The notes beneath the pieces were generated by a model. That model saw only the letters and a list, made by a program, of their open reading frames with translations. It did not search any database and was not told the DNA's origin. The translations under genes were made by a program, and so were the position numbers. A stretch of DNA of 64,000 nt from Arthrobacter sp. C2 (lineage in GTDB: Bacteria > Actinomycetota > Actinomycetes > Actinomycetales > Micrococcaceae): positions 1,612,001 through 1,676,000 of the forward strand of contig CP042428.1 in assembly GCA_024207135.1 (NCBI GenBank), read 5' to 3'. Shown here in pieces: positions 39,465 through 51,303 of the stretch. Every line of letters starts with the position of its first letter. Positions within the stretch are counted from its first letter, which is position 1.

Positions 39465-39470
39465 TTTATA
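39465..39470 (-). promoter_or_regulatory. Possible rpsL -10 box
   Basis: TATAAA in GACTATAAACG lies about 67 nt before the rpsL GTG. I see no good -35 at 16-19 bp. The rest of 39471-39893 contains no gene or clear structure. Confidence 0.3.
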
Positions 39471-39893
39471 GTCGTTTCATCACAGCGACTTCGGATTTGA
39501 CCCTAGGCGTGCGAAAGTGTGGCATCTGTTGCGCAACCTACCCGCAACCCGGACCGTGTCCATTTGCCACACATGAAAAACAATTAGCTCAAGCTTAGCA
39601 CGCGGATCACCCGCCCCCTGACACCGCGCCTCTTCCCGAGAAGCCCCCCATCCCCGCGGAATCGGGCCACGCTCCCCCGTCGCTCCAGGAACCACCGTAA
39701 TTCCGCCATTGCCTCCCGCCACCAGACCTTCCCCGCGCGCTTGCGCTGAAACGCACATCACTTAATTTCCGCCTCCATTCGACCGCCCCGGGCAATCCCC
39801 TTCACTTCCCATCCGACCCCGGGGCCACCGCCACTTCACCGAAAGTTATCCACATATTCGCCCAGACCCAACATTTCGACCCGGCAAAGGTCC

Positions 39894-41690
39894 ATGGTGG
39901 ATGGCATGACGACGACGGCAACACTCGCGACCGCCGGATTGGCTGGTCTCCAGCAGATCCTGGCTCCGTCCACGAAAGGCCCGGATGCAAACCCATCCGC
40001 AACCACCGTGGACGAGAAGTTGCGCCTGCTCGCCGTCCTGAACTCCATGCAAAAGATCCTCCTCGACGACGTCGCACACGCCGTCTCGTCGTCTCCTGCC
40101 AGGTCCGTGTTCCTGGCACTGCTGACCGAGGACCTGGCCCGGACAGCAGGTCGTGCCCAAATCGTTGCGGCGGGGAAACTCGAGGAAACCGAGGCCCACA
40201 CACTTCGGGAAGAACCCCTCGCCCTGCTTCACGAAGCGCACCGCGGCTTGGCTGCATTCATCGGGGGAAGCATCTCGCTGCCCGGTGACCATCGCAACGC
40301 TCCCGGGACCAAGATGCTGTTCAAGGACGCCACCGATCTGCTCAAGGACCAGCTGCATCTTTCCTTTGCCCAGGCCAAGCACCGGGTCATCGTCCACGAC
40401 CTGCTGCTCCCCCGTGCAGGGTTCAACGGTGCCGTTCTCCCCCCGCACTTTGGACAGCTGGCCGGCGTGTTCAATGACGGTTCGGCCGACCCCCACGAGG
40501 TCGCACTCGCCGCCCGGCGAATGCTCGCGCTCCAACCAGGCATCGATGCCCAGCAGGATCCCGCGGCAACAGCCGAGTCCATTGAGCAGCAGCTTGCCGA
40601 ATCATTGGCGGACAGGAACCCCTCCGGCACCGCCCAGCTTTTCAAGCGCATCTCCGCGGAACTCGACGCTAGCGCGCTGGAACGCAGCGAGGCGGAGATG
40701 GAAGCCCACATCGGACTGCGTTACAAGGGCAAGCAGCCGCGCGGATTCATCTGGGAGCTCTGCACCGACCTCCGGGGACATGAGATGCTCCAGACGTTAT
40801 CGGACCAACTGTCCAATCCGCGGTCCGCATTCGGTCGTGACACCACACCCCCCGATGGAGAGGGCAACGGGCAACAGTCAGGGGAATCTTCCGGTGAGCA
40901 GCCCGAGCTTCCGGGCCTTTCGAACGAGTCGCTTTTCCCGGTTGCACCGCCGGTCCCCGCGTGGGCCGTCGACCCCGACATGCCGGAAGACCAGCGGCCG
41001 TGAGCAGGGTTTGCCGACGTTGGACGGCCCGGACCCGCCGAAGACCAGATGCCCGAGCTGCAGCTCCAACCCGGCGAGGCGCCGGCGGCGGCCCGGGAAC
41101 GGTTGAAGGCAAGGAGCTTGCTCCGGTTCCTGTTCGATTCCGCGCGCTTCGTTGCCGACGGCGACCAGGAAGCCTCGCCGGATCTGCCCATGAGACCCAA
41201 TGTGGAATTGATCGTGACGATTTCCTGGGATTCCCTGATCGGGAAGCTGAACGACCCGGGTCTCACCAGCCACAACCATCTGGTTTCGGCCGGATACGCG
41301 CGAAGACTCGCCTGTTCCGCCAACGTCATTCCGGCCGTACTGGGAACGGAGTCGCAACCCCTGGATCTCGGCAGAACCCAACGGTTCTTCAACCGCGCAC
41401 AAAGACGGGCCATGATGCTGCGGGACATCGGCTGCATCAATCCGGGCTGCAGCATGGCAGGGCATCGCTGCGAAGCCAACCACATCAAGCCCTGGTACCT
41501 AGGCGGCGAAACCAACCTGGCCAATAGCGCGCTTCTTTGCCCGGCATGCCATGCTTCCTTCCACGCCGGACACTTCAAGATCGTGGTGGTGAATTCGATC
41601 CCCTACGTCCTGCAGAACAAGGCCCTTGATCCCGAACAGCGACTCCGCCGAAATTGGATCTTCCACCCGAGCGCCAAGGCCATCGGCTAA
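39894..41690 (+). pseudogene. DUF222/HNH endonuclease gene interrupted by an in-frame TGA
   Basis: Two open segments in the same frame (39894-41003 and 41049-41690) make one DUF222-HNH protein of about 597 residues if the TGA at 41001-41003 is ignored. The first part is the helical DUF222 region (KLRLLAVLNSMQKILLDDVA, RFA-like LHLSFAQAKHRVIVHD). After the stop the frame continues AGFADVGRPGPAEDQMPELQ, then DUF222's distal part and an HNH motif CINPGC, GHRCEANHIKPWYLGGETNL, LLCPACHASFHAG with intact zinc/catalytic residues. Such genes are multicopy in Arthrobacter relatives, sometimes linked to mobile introns or mobility, but their role is unclear. A recent nonsense mutation, read-through or sequencing error are all possible. 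ATG 39906 is an alternative start. Confidence 0.8.
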
Positions 41691-41898
41691 CCGTCAAACG
41701 GCTTGGCCCGCCGCTTCTCACGTTGCCTGCCTCCCAGAACGGAAGGGGCAAGGCCGCTTGGTTCCATGCAGGAGCACACGGCACCAGCCGCCATTCCTCC
41801 GCCCGCCAAGACATCACCAGGCAGGTTGTCCACTAGGTGCACAATCCCATGGTCGTTCTCGCGTGCGTCCGAAATTCCGCATCATTCCGCGAAATGAG

Positions 41899-41928
41899 AC
41901 CGCACGCACTGCCCCGCAAGCGTGCGGT
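41899..41928 (+). terminator. Hairpin downstream of the DUF222-HNH gene
   Basis: ACCGCACGC and GCGTGCGGT form a perfect 9-bp stem with a 12-nt loop. No U-tract follows. The rest of 41691-42085 shows no gene or other structure. Confidence 0.4.
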
Positions 41929-42085
41929 TCAGGGGACCACCAGTCGAACACCGGGTGCAATTACATCCAATGCCGCACCATCTTCCCACCGTGCCACCCT
42001 CGCGCCCCCCGGACACCTGCCGCCGTCACTTGCGGCCAGGCCCCGGTTCCCGAACCCCGATACGGCACCGACACCCTTGGGCATG

Positions 42086-42157
42086 AAAAAGGCCGGCCCG
42101 CACCGCACTCCCCCGCCTCCTCTTTCAAGGAGCGGGAAGTGCGGCACGGGCCGGCCT
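42086..42157 (-). terminator. rpoC intrinsic terminator
   Basis: AGGCCGGCCCG / CGGGCCGGCCT form the outer stem, with inner GCACT/AGTGC and further pairing. On the minus strand it is followed by TTTTTCATG. Second of two hairpins after rpoC. Confidence 0.88.
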
Positions 42158-42165
42158 CGTTACGT

Positions 42166-42198
42166 GTTCTTCTTCCCGGCGATGCCGGGAAGAAGAAC
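42166..42198 (-). terminator. First hairpin after rpoC (15-bp perfect stem)
   Basis: GTTCTTCTTCCCGGC and GCCGGGAAGAAGAAC are perfectly complementary with a 3-nt loop, starting 6 nt past the rpoC stop. There is no U-tract. It may protect the mRNA 3' end or add to termination. Confidence 0.75.
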
Positions 42199-42204
42199 TA
42201 CGCC

Positions 42205-45200
42205 TTAGCGGAAATCGTTGCCGAGATCGTAGTCATCCATGGCGATGGCGTGGAATTCCGGGCTCAGGCCCGGCTCCAGACCTTCGTAATCCATGCCGGT
42301 GGAGAAGGCGGACTGCCCGGTGAACAGCGAAGCCTTCGCTGCCTCGGTCGGTTCCACGTTCACCTGGGTGTAGCGATCCAGGCCGGTACCGGCCGGGATC
42401 AGCTTACCGATGATGACGTTTTCCTTCAGGCCGAGCAATGGATCGGACTTGCCTTCCATCGCGGCCTGGGTCAGGACACGCGTGGTCTCCTGGAAGGACG
42501 CGGCCGAGAGCCAGGAATCGGTAGCCAAGGAAGCCTTGGTGATACCCATCAGCTCGTCACGACCGGATGCGGGACGCTTGCCCTCGGAGACGGCCTTGCG
42601 GTTCTCCGACTGGAAGCGTGCCTTGTCCGCCAGCTCGCCCGGCAGCAAGTCGGTTTCGCCCGACTCGATGACGGTGATGCGGCGAAGCATCTGGCGAACG
42701 ATGACTTCCACGTGCTTGTCGTGGATGCCCACGCCCTGGGACTGGTAGACCTCCTGGACTTCGCGTACGAGGAACTTCTGTGCCTCACGCGGGCCAAGAA
42801 CTCGCAGGACCTGCTTCGGATCGATCGCACCGGCAACCAGCTGCTGGCCAACGGTGACGGACTCGCCCTCGATAACCAACAGACGTGCACGACGCAGCAC
42901 CGGGTAGGCGATTTCTTCGTCGCCGTTGTCCGGGGTGATCACGATGCGCAGCTGCTTCTCGGAATCCTCGATGGTCACGCGACCGGCAACCTCGGAGATC
43001 GGGGCAACACCCTTGGGGGTACGTGCCTCGAAGAGCTCCTGGATACGCGGCAGACCCTGGGTGATATCTTCCGCGGAGGCAGCGCCACCGGTGTGGAAGG
43101 TACGCATGGTCAGCTGGGTACCGGGCTCACCGATGGACTGTGCGGCAATAATGCCCACTGCCTCACCGATGTCAACGGTCTTGCCGCTGGCCAGCGAACG
43201 TCCGTAGCACAGTGCACACGTTCCGACGGCCGATTCACAGGTCAGCACGGAGCGGACCTTGATCTCGGTGACACCGGCGTTGAACAGCTCGTCGATGAGC
43301 ACGTCGCCCACGTCCGAGCCGCCCGCGGCCAGCACCTTGCCCTCTGCGTCGGTCACATCGGTGGCCAACGTACGGGTGTAGGCCGAGTTCTCGACGGTTT
43401 CGTGCATGCGCACGGTGCCGATCTCGTCCGTGTAGGCGATCGGCACGGTCAGGCCGCGGCTGGTGCCACAGTCCTGCTCGCGCACGATGACATCCTGCGA
43501 GACGTCCACCAGACGACGGGTCAGGTAACCCGAGTTGGCGGTCTTCAGCGCGGTATCCGCCAGGCCCTTACGGGCACCGTGGGTCGCGATGAAGTACTCA
43601 AGGACCGACAGGCCTTCACGGTATGAAGACTTGATCGGACGCGGGATGATCTCGCCCTTTGGGTTGGACACCAGGCCACGGATACCGGCAATCTGGCGCA
43701 ACTGCAGCCAGTTACCACGAGCCTTGGAAGTCACCATGCGGTTGATGGTGTTCAGCTCTTCCATGCCGGCCTGCATGGCCGCGGCAACCTCGTCGGTCGC
43801 CTTGGTCCAGATGTCGATCAGGTCCTGGCGGCGCTCCGAGTCGGCAATCAGGCCCTTGTCGTACTGCGACTGGACACGACGCGCCTTCTCCTCGTACGGG
43901 GCAAGGATGGTGGCCTTGTCCATGTTCGAGGTGATGTCGGAGATGGCAACGGTGATGCCCGAGCGGGTGGCCCACTTGAAGCCTGCATCCTTGAGGTTGT
44001 CCAGCGTTGCCGCGGTAACAACCTTCGGGTAGCGCTCGGCCAGGTCGTTGACGATGTCCGAGAGGGCATCCTTGCCGGCGACACGCTCCACCCACGGGTA
44101 ATCCGCAGGCAGGGTCTCGTTGAACAGGACCTGTCCGAGGGAGGTCTCGATGAGCGCCTCGGCGCCCTCGACCCAACCTTCCGGAGCCGGCTGGTCAGCG
44201 GACGGGACGAAGCCCGACACGCGGATCTTGACCGGTGCGTTCAGGTGCAGCTCTCCGCGGTCCATCGCCATGATCGCCTCGGCGGCCGAGGAGAACGCAC
44301 GACCGGCGCCCTTCTCGTCCAGGCGCTTGGTGGTCAAGTGGTGCAGACCGATGATCATATCCTGCGAAGGAAGTGCAACCGGGCGGCCATCGGACGGCTT
44401 CAGGATGTTGTTCGAGGACAGCATCAAGATGCGTGCCTCGGCCTGGGCCTCGGGGCTCAGCGGCAGGTGGACTGCCATCTGGTCACCGTCGAAGTCGGCG
44501 TTGAAGGCGGCACAAACCAGCGGGTGCAGCTGAAGGGCCTTGCCCTCAACCAGCTGGGGTTCGAACGCCTGGATGCCCAAACGGTGCAGGGTGGGTGCAC
44601 GGTTCAGCAGCACCGGGTGCTCGGTGATGATCTCTTCGAGAACGTCCCAGACCTGCGGACGGTAACGCTCGACCATGCGCTTGGCGCTCTTGATGTTCTG
44701 TGCGTGGTTGAGGTCAACCAGGCGCTTCATCACGAACGGCTTGAAGAGCTCCAGGGCCATCTGCTTGGGCAGACCACACTGGTGCAGCTTCAGCTGCGGG
44801 CCGACCACGATGACCGAACGGCCCGAGTAGTCGACGCGCTTGCCGAGGAGGTTCTGGCGGAATCGTCCCTGCTTGCCCTTGAGCATGTCGCTCAGGGACT
44901 TCAGCGGACGGTTGCCCGGACCGGTCACCGGACGGCCACGACGGCCGTTGTCGAAGAGCGAGTCCACAGCTTCCTGCAGCATGCGCTTTTCGTTGTTCAC
45001 GATGATTTCCGGCGCACCGAGGTCCAACAAGCGCTTGAGGCGGTTGTTGCGGTTGATCACGCGGCGGTACAGGTCGTTGAGGTCGGAGGTCGCAAAGCGG
45101 CCACCGTCCAGCTGCACCATCGGGCGAAGCTCCGGCGGGATCACCGGAACGGCGTCCAGGACCATGCCCAACGGGGAGTTGGTGGTGGTCAGGAACGCGT

Positions 45201-46098
45201 TGACGACCTTGAGGCGCTTCAGGGCACGGGTCTTGCGCTGGCCCTTGCCGGTCTCGATGATTTCCCGAAGGATCTCGGCTTCCGCTTCCATGTCGAAGCC
45301 CTCGAGGCGCTTCTTGATGGCTTCGGCACCCATGGAGCCTTCGAAGTACAGTCCGTAGCGTTCGCGCAGCGAACGGAACAGGCCTTCGTCACCCTCGAGG
45401 TCAGCGACCTTCAGGTTCTTGAAACGGTCCCAGACCTGGTCAAGACGCTCGATGTCGGCGTCGGCGCGCTTGCGCACCTGGGCCATCGTCTTGTCCGCGA
45501 GGTCGCGGGTCTTCTTCTTTTCCGCTGCCTTGGCGCCGTCGGCTTCGAGGGCAGCAAGCTGGTCCTCGAGGTCGCGGGCGATGGAGGCGATGTCGGAGTC
45601 GCGGGTGTCAACCAGCTGCTTGCGTTCCAGGTCATGCTGGGCTTGGAGGTTCGGCAGCTCGGCGTGGCGGCGCTCTTCATCAACGGCGGTGACCATGTAG
45701 GCCGCGAAGTAGATGATCTTCTCAAGATCCTTCGGGGCCAGGTCAAGCAGGTAGCCCAAGCGCGAGGGAACGCCCTTGAAGTACCAGATGTGGGTCACCG
45801 GAGCGGCGAGCTCGATGTGGCCCATGCGTTCGCGGCGGACCTTGGCGCGGGTGACTTCTACGCCACAGCGTTCGCAAATGATGCCCTTGAAACGCACGCG
45901 CTTGTACTTGCCGCAGTTGCACTCCCAGTCACGGGTGGGACCGAAGATCTTTTCGCAGAAAAGACCGTCCTTTTCCGGCTTGAGGGTGCGGTAGTTGATG
46001 GTTTCGGGCTTCTTTACCTCGCCGTAGCTCCACCCGCGGATCTCTTCCGCAGTTGCCAGGCCGATGCGCATGAGGCCGAATGAGGATTCGCTGGACAT
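42205..46098 (-). CDS. rpoC: RNA polymerase beta' subunit
   Basis: Catalytic subunit of RNA polymerase. The 1297-residue product has the zinc-binding [20 protein letters not shown], the clamp and switch regions, the active-site Mg loop [20 protein letters not shown], the bridge helix/trigger loop region ([20 protein letters not shown]) and the second zinc site [13 protein letters not shown]. The actinobacterial insertion near residues 140-225 ([20 protein letters not shown]) is present. It lies 190 bp downstream of rpoB. Confidence 0.98.
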   Translation of the reverse strand: MSSESSFGLMRIGLATAEEIRGWSYGEVKKPETINYRTLKPEKDGLFCEKIFGPTRDWECNCGKYKRVRFKGIICERCGVEVTRAKVRRERMGHIELAAPVTHIWYFKGVPSRLGYLLDLAPKDLEKIIYFAAYMVTAVDEERRHAELPNLQAQHDLERKQLVDTRDSDIASIARDLEDQLAALEADGAKAAEKKKTRDLADKTMAQVRKRADADIERLDQVWDRFKNLKVADLEGDEGLFRSLRERYGLYFEGSMGAEAIKKRLEGFDMEAEAEILREIIETGKGQRKTRALKRLKVVNAFLTTTNSPLGMVLDAVPVIPPELRPMVQLDGGRFATSDLNDLYRRVINRNNRLKRLLDLGAPEIIVNNEKRMLQEAVDSLFDNGRRGRPVTGPGNRPLKSLSDMLKGKQGRFRQNLLGKRVDYSGRSVIVVGPQLKLHQCGLPKQMALELFKPFVMKRLVDLNHAQNIKSAKRMVERYRPQVWDVLEEIITEHPVLLNRAPTLHRLGIQAFEPQLVEGKALQLHPLVCAAFNADFDGDQMAVHLPLSPEAQAEARILMLSSNNILKPSDGRPVALPSQDMIIGLHHLTTKRLDEKGAGRAFSSAAEAIMAMDRGELHLNAPVKIRVSGFVPSADQPAPEGWVEGAEALIETSLGQVLFNETLPADYPWVERVAGKDALSDIVNDLAERYPKVVTAATLDNLKDAGFKWATRSGITVAISDITSNMDKATILAPYEEKARRVQSQYDKGLIADSERRQDLIDIWTKATDEVAAAMQAGMEELNTINRMVTSKARGNWLQLRQIAGIRGLVSNPKGEIIPRPIKSSYREGLSVLEYFIATHGARKGLADTALKTANSGYLTRRLVDVSQDVIVREQDCGTSRGLTVPIAYTDEIGTVRMHETVENSAYTRTLATDVTDAEGKVLAAGGSDVGDVLIDELFNAGVTEIKVRSVLTCESAVGTCALCYGRSLASGKTVDIGEAVGIIAAQSIGEPGTQLTMRTFHTGGAASAEDITQGLPRIQELFEARTPKGVAPISEVAGRVTIEDSEKQLRIVITPDNGDEEIAYPVLRRARLLVIEGESVTVGQQLVAGAIDPKQVLRVLGPREAQKFLVREVQEVYQSQGVGIHDKHVEVIVRQMLRRITVIESGETDLLPGELADKARFQSENRKAVSEGKRPASGRDELMGITKASLATDSWLSAASFQETTRVLTQAAMEGKSDPLLGLKENVIIGKLIPAGTGLDRYTQVNVEPTEAAKASLFTGQSAFSTGMDYEGLEPGLSPEFHAIAMDDYDLGNDFR

Positions 46099-46288
46099 AT
46101 GGTCCTTATCTCTCTTCTAAGTTCTCTGAAGTCTAATGTGGTGGGGTGTTCGCCGGTCCTTGCGGATCGGCGCCCACCGTTGGGTCTGGAAGTGATCCAG
46201 TTCCGTGGCCGTGGTTTCGTGCCGGGGGCGGGCGGACCGGCGTTGCCGGTGCACCGCTCCCCCTGGCACGAAAACCCACTGCGGGGAA

Positions 46289-49200
46289 CTAGACCTCTTC
46301 GACGGAGTTCGGTTCCGACCGGGAAAGGTCGATGCCGAGTTCTTCCGCGGCCCGGAAGACTTCTTCATCCGAGTCTCGCATTTCGATGGTCTGTCCGTCG
46401 GTTCCGAGGACCTCGACGTTCAGGCACAACGACTGCATTTCCTTGATCAGGACCTTGAACGATTCCGGAACGCCAGGTTCCGGGATGTTCTCGCCCTTGA
46501 CGATCGCCTCGTAGACCTTCACGCGACCGTGGATGTCATCGGACTTGATCGTGAGCAGTTCCTGCAGGGTGTATGCGGCACCGTAGGCCTCCAGGGCCCA
46601 CACTTCCATCTCACCGAAGCGCTGGCCACCGAACTGTGCCTTACCACCCAGCGGCTGCTGCGTGATCATGGAGTACGGGCCGGTGGAGCGGGCGTGGATC
46701 TTGTCGTCCACCAGGTGGTGGAGCTTCAAGATGTACATGTAGCCCACGGAGACCGGATCCGGGAACGGCTCGCCGGAGCGGCCGTCGAACAGACGGGTCT
46801 TGCCGGAGTTGCCGATCAGGCGCACGCCGTCGCGGGTCACCGCGGTGTGGTCCAGCAGTCCGCGGATCTCGTCCTCGGAAGCGCCGTCGAAGACCGGGGT
46901 CGAAACCGTGGTCGAACCGACCTCGCGCGGCAGGTTCGGCAGATCCTTGATCCACTCCGGCTCGCCCTCGATCTTCCAACCCTGCTTGGCTGCCCAACCC
47001 AGGTGGATTTCCAGAACCTGGCCGACGTTCATTCGGCCCGGAACACCCAAGGGGTTCAGGACGATGTCAACCGGAGTTCCATCTTCCAGGAACGGCATGT
47101 CCTCGATCGGCAGGATCTTGGAAATGACGCCCTTGTTGCCGTGGCGGCCGGCAAGCTTGTCACCATTGGTGATCTTGCGCTTCTGGGCCACGTAAACGCG
47201 AACCAGCTGGTTCACGCCCGGGGGCAGGTCGTCGTCGTTGTCGCGGTCGAAGATGCGAACACCGATGACCACGCCGGACTCGCCGTGCGGAACCTTCAGC
47301 GAGGTGTCGCGCACTTCGCGGGACTTCTCGCCGAAGATGGCGCGCAGCAGGCGCTCTTCCGGGGTCAGCTCGGTCTCGCCCTTGGGCGTGACACGGCCAA
47401 CGAGGATGTCGCCGGCTTCGACCTCGGCACCGATGTGGATGATGCCGCGTTCGTCGAGCTGCGCCAGGATTTCCTCGGAGACGTTCGGGATGTCCCGGGT
47501 GATCTCCTCGGCACCGAGCTTGGTGTCGCGGGCATCGACTTCGTGCTCTTCGATGTGGATCGAGGTGAGCACGTCGTCGGAGACCATGCGCTGCGACAGG
47601 ATGATCGCATCCTCGAAGTTGTGGCCTTCCCAGGACATGAACGCCACCAGGAGGTTCTTGCCCAGGGCGAGCTCGCCCTTGTCGGTGGACGGGCCGTCGG
47701 CGATGATCGAGTTGTAGTCAACCCGGTCGCCCTCGGACACCATCACGCGCTGGTTGTATGCGTTGCCCTGGTTGGAGCGTGCAAACTTCATGATCGGGTA
47801 GGAGGCCTCGGTGCCGTCGTCGTTCATGACGGTGACCAAGTCGGCCGACACCTCGGAGACCACGCCGCCGGTGGAGGCGACGACGGAGTCGCCGGCATCC
47901 ACGGCTGCGAACTTCTCCATGCCGGTGCCCACGAGCGGGGACTCGGATGCCAGCAGCGGCACAGCCTGGCGCTGCATGTTCGCACCCATGAGGGCGCGGT
48001 TGGCATCGTCGTGCTCGAGGAACGGAATCAGTGCGGTTGCCACCGACACCATCTGGCGCGGGGAAACGTCCATGTACGCGATCTCGGACGGCTCGACGAT
48101 GACGGGCTCGCCGCCACCGCCCTTTTCGCGGACCAGGACGCCGTCTTCGATGAAGTGTCCGTCTTCGCTCAGCGGCGCGTTGGCCTGGGCGATGAAGTGG
48201 TCCAGCTCGTCGTCCGCGGTCAGGTAATCGATCTGGCCGGTGACCTGGCCGTTGACGACCTGGCGGTACGGGGTTTCGATGAAGCCGAAGGCGTTGATGC
48301 GGCCGTAGGTCGCCAACGAACCGATCAGGCCGATGTTCGGGCCTTCAGGGGTTTCGATCGGGCACATGCGTCCGTAGTGGGACGGGTGGACGTCTCGGAC
48401 TTCCATGCCTGCACGGTCACGGGACAGACCGCCCGGGCCCAGCGCGGAAAGACGACGCTTGTGCGTCAGACCGGCCAGCGGGTTGTTCTGGTCCATGAAC
48501 TGCGAGAGCTGGGAGGTTCCGAAGAACTCCTTGATCGCTGCAACAACCGGACGGATGTTGATCAGCGTCTGCGGGGTGATCGCCTCGACGTCCTGGGTGG
48601 TCATGCGTTCGCGAACCACGCGCTCCATGCGGGAAAGACCCGTGCGGACCTGGTTCTCGATCAGTTCGCCCACGGCGCGGATGCGACGGTTGCCGAAGTG
48701 GTCGATGTCATCGATGCTGACGGTCAGGTCGACGGGCTTGCCGTCGCGGATGCCCGGGGTGGTCTTCTCGCCTGCGTGCAGGGCAACCAGGAACTTGATC
48801 ATCGCGACGATGTCGTCGATGTTCAGCACCGAGGCGTCCGGGGAGTTCAGCGGGGTGTCGACGCCGAGCTTGCGGTTGATCTTGTAACGGCCAACCTTGG
48901 CCAGGTCGTAGCGCTTCGCCTCGAAGTAGAGGTTCTTCAGCAACGCCTGTGCGGCATCGACCGTCGGCGGCTCGCCCGGGCGAAGCTTGCGGTAGATATC
49001 CAGGAGTGCTTCTTCCTGGGTATCGGTGGTGTCCTTCTCGAGGGTGGCGCGGATCGAGTCGTACTGACCGAACTCCTCGAGGATGCGGCCTTCGGTCCAG
49101 CCAAGGGCCTTGAGCAGGACGGTGACCGACTGCTTGCGCTTGCGGTCAAGGCGGACGCCGACCTGGTCGCGCTTGTCGATTTCGAGTTCGAACCAGGCAC

Positions 49201-49795
49201 CACGCGACGGGATGATCTTCGCGGTGAAGATGTCCTTGTCACTGGTCTTGTCCGGGGTGCGCTCGAAGTAGGCGCCCGGGGAACGCACGAGCTGGGACAC
49301 CACGACACGCTCAGTGCCGTTGATGATGAAGGTGCCCTTGTCGGTCATCAGCGGGAAGTCGCCCATGAACACGGTCTGCTGCTTGATTTCGCCCGTGTTG
49401 TTGTTCATGAACTCGGCCTTGACGTACAGCGGAGCCGCGTAGGTTGCGTCGCGGTCCTTGCACTCGGCCATCGTGTACTTGGGATCAGCGAACTCCGGCT
49501 CCGAGAAGCTCAGGGACATGGTCTCCTGGAAGTCTTCAATCGGGGAGATCTCTTCGAAGATCTCGGCCAGGCCGGAGACGTTGGCTACACTGGTGTCACC
49601 GATGGTCTGGGCGTATGCCAGACGGTTCTTCCAGCGCTCATTGCCGATGAGCCAATCGAAGCTCTCGGTCTGAAGCGCCAAGAGGTTCGGGACGTCAAGT
49701 GGTTCGTGAATCTTTGCAAAAGAAAGTCGGCCAGCATATTCCGCGCTGCGGGCCGAACTAGCGGTTTGGTTGTTAGAGGTGCTCGAGGCGACCAA
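46289..49795 (-). CDS. rpoB: RNA polymerase beta subunit
   Basis: Catalytic subunit of RNA polymerase and rifamycin target. The TTG at 49795 is favoured as start (protein [20 protein letters not shown]..., 1168 residues) because AAGGA lies 6 nt upstream; GTG 49810 would contain that ribosome binding site. The rifampicin region [29 protein letters not shown]-type sequence is wild type at the Asp, His and Ser hot-spot positions. The C-terminal [20 protein letters not shown] is standard. Start choice moderately certain, identity certain. Confidence 0.97.
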   Translation of the reverse strand: MVASSTSNNQTASSARSAEYAGRLSFAKIHEPLDVPNLLALQTESFDWLIGNERWKNRLAYAQTIGDTSVANVSGLAEIFEEISPIEDFQETMSLSFSEPEFADPKYTMAECKDRDATYAAPLYVKAEFMNNNTGEIKQQTVFMGDFPLMTDKGTFIINGTERVVVSQLVRSPGAYFERTPDKTSDKDIFTAKIIPSRGAWFELEIDKRDQVGVRLDRKRKQSVTVLLKALGWTEGRILEEFGQYDSIRATLEKDTTDTQEEALLDIYRKLRPGEPPTVDAAQALLKNLYFEAKRYDLAKVGRYKINRKLGVDTPLNSPDASVLNIDDIVAMIKFLVALHAGEKTTPGIRDGKPVDLTVSIDDIDHFGNRRIRAVGELIENQVRTGLSRMERVVRERMTTQDVEAITPQTLINIRPVVAAIKEFFGTSQLSQFMDQNNPLAGLTHKRRLSALGPGGLSRDRAGMEVRDVHPSHYGRMCPIETPEGPNIGLIGSLATYGRINAFGFIETPYRQVVNGQVTGQIDYLTADDELDHFIAQANAPLSEDGHFIEDGVLVREKGGGGEPVIVEPSEIAYMDVSPRQMVSVATALIPFLEHDDANRALMGANMQRQAVPLLASESPLVGTGMEKFAAVDAGDSVVASTGGVVSEVSADLVTVMNDDGTEASYPIMKFARSNQGNAYNQRVMVSEGDRVDYNSIIADGPSTDKGELALGKNLLVAFMSWEGHNFEDAIILSQRMVSDDVLTSIHIEEHEVDARDTKLGAEEITRDIPNVSEEILAQLDERGIIHIGAEVEAGDILVGRVTPKGETELTPEERLLRAIFGEKSREVRDTSLKVPHGESGVVIGVRIFDRDNDDDLPPGVNQLVRVYVAQKRKITNGDKLAGRHGNKGVISKILPIEDMPFLEDGTPVDIVLNPLGVPGRMNVGQVLEIHLGWAAKQGWKIEGEPEWIKDLPNLPREVGSTTVSTPVFDGASEDEIRGLLDHTAVTRDGVRLIGNSGKTRLFDGRSGEPFPDPVSVGYMYILKLHHLVDDKIHARSTGPYSMITQQPLGGKAQFGGQRFGEMEVWALEAYGAAYTLQELLTIKSDDIHGRVKVYEAIVKGENIPEPGVPESFKVLIKEMQSLCLNVEVLGTDGQTIEMRDSDEEVFRAAEELGIDLSRSEPNSVEEV

Positions 49796-49926
49796 GATGG
49801 ATCCTTCCACAGACCGTCAGGTTTCCGGCGTCGTCTCCCCGTGACCAGTTTCACTGATCACAGCACCGCTGAGCAGGCCCACCGCTATATGAAGGCCGGA
49901 GATGAAAAGAGAAGACGCAAATCTCT

Positions 49927-49955
49927 ACGCTACACCATGCGGCTTACCATGTCCA
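49927..49955 (-). promoter_or_regulatory. Candidate rpoB promoter
   Basis: TGGACA (49950-49955) and TAGCGT (49927-49932), 17 bp apart, place a start about 125 nt before the rpoB TTG. There is no gene in 49796-50104. Confidence 0.45.
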
Positions 49956-50104
49956 CCGGCATGCATGCAACCCGGCTACCCAAGGGCCGATTTGACTGAG
50001 ATTTCCATCACGATTGATCAGGGGTCCTGTGGGCCAAACCACAGCGCGCTAGTGTAGAGGTAGCAGTTGTTTCACCGCAACCCCCGAAAGCGAGATCCAC
50101 CATC

Positions 50105-51298
50105 ATGTCCTCACCACGAGACGCAGTCATAGTTGCCGGAGCGCGCACCCCCTTCGGCCGCCTCAACGGCCAACTCTCCACCCTCAGTGCCGTCGACCTC
50201 GGCGCCGCCGCCATCCGCGGGGCACTGGAACGCTCGGGCGTTGCGGCCGCAGACGTGCAGGCCGTCATCATGGGACACGTGGTCCAGGCCGGTTGCGGCC
50301 AGAACCCGGCCCGCCAGAGCTCGATCGCGGCCGGGATCGGCTGGGACGTCAACGCCACCACGCTGAACAAGGTCTGCCTCTCCGGACTCGCAGCCGTCAC
50401 CGATGCGGCACGCCTGATCCGCGTCGGCGACGCGGACGTCGTGGTCGCCGGCGGCCAGGAATCCATGTCACAGACCCCGCACCTGCTGCCGGGTTCACGC
50501 AAGGGCTGGACCTACGGGAACATCACCGCCATCGACTCGGTCGCCAACGACGGGCTGACCGACGCCTTCGACGGGAATTCCATGGGCATGAGCACCGAAA
50601 CCAAGAACACCGAGCTGGGCCTGACACGGACCGAGCAGGACGAGGTTGCCGCGGCCTCGCACCAGCGTGCCGCGGCGGCCGTCGAATCGGGCGTCTTTGC
50701 CGAGGAGATCGTCCCGGTCAGCATCCCGCAGCGCAAGGGCGATGCCTTGGTCATCGACACCGATGAGGGAATCCGGCCGAACACGACCCTCGAAACCTTG
50801 GCCGGGTTGCGCCCGGCCTTCGCCAAGGACGGCAGCATTACCGCCGGAAACTCCTCTCCCCTGTCGGACGGGGCAGCAGCGGTCATCGTCACCTCGCGCG
50901 CATACGCCGATTCGCACAACTTGGAGGTCCTGGCAACCATCGGGGCGGCCGGACAGGTCGCCGGCCCCGATAACTCGCTGCATTCCCAGCCATCGCACTC
51001 GATTGCCGCCGCGCTGAAGACCCAGGGCTGGACCACCTCGGATCTTGATTTCATCGAGATCAACGAGGCCTTCGGCGCCGTGGCCTGCCAGTCGCTGAAG
51101 GACCTGGACTACCCGCTGGAAAAGACCAACATCCACGGCGGTGCGATTGCGCTCGGCCACCCGATCGGCGCGTCCGGCGCCCGCCTGGCCCTGACCGCGG
51201 CACTGGAACTCAAGCGTCGCGGCTCCGGCCGGACCGCCGTCAGCCTGTGCGGCGGCGGCGGCCAGGGCGATGCCCTGCTGCTGAGCCGAGAGGCCTAG
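50105..51298 (+). CDS. Acetyl-CoA C-acyltransferase (thiolase)
   Basis: Condenses two acyl-CoAs or cleaves 3-ketoacyl-CoA. The 397-residue product has the nucleophile Cys91 in LNKVCLSGLAAVTDA, the NEAFGA motif near 320, GGAIALGHPIGASGAR with the catalytic His, and the proton-donor Cys in SLCGGGGQGDAL. It looks like the biosynthetic acetyl-CoA acetyltransferase type, but chain-length preference cannot be read by eye. It is divergent from rpoB and is followed 5 nt later by a YbaK-like gene. Confidence 0.93.
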   Translation: MSSPRDAVIVAGARTPFGRLNGQLSTLSAVDLGAAAIRGALERSGVAAADVQAVIMGHVVQAGCGQNPARQSSIAAGIGWDVNATTLNKVCLSGLAAVTDAARLIRVGDADVVVAGGQESMSQTPHLLPGSRKGWTYGNITAIDSVANDGLTDAFDGNSMGMSTETKNTELGLTRTEQDEVAAASHQRAAAAVESGVFAEEIVPVSIPQRKGDALVIDTDEGIRPNTTLETLAGLRPAFAKDGSITAGNSSPLSDGAAAVIVTSRAYADSHNLEVLATIGAAGQVAGPDNSLHSQPSHSIAAALKTQGWTTSDLDFIEINEAFGAVACQSLKDLDYPLEKTNIHGGAIALGHPIGASGARLALTAALELKRRGSGRTAVSLCGGGGQGDALLLSREA

Positions 51299-51303
51299 GC
51301 AAG

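Noticed and set aside
44245-46083. 612-codon frame on the plus strand
   Set aside because: Antisense to rpoC; shadow.
46205-49999. 1264-codon frame on the plus strand
   Set aside because: Antisense to all of rpoB with His/Val-rich composition; shadow.
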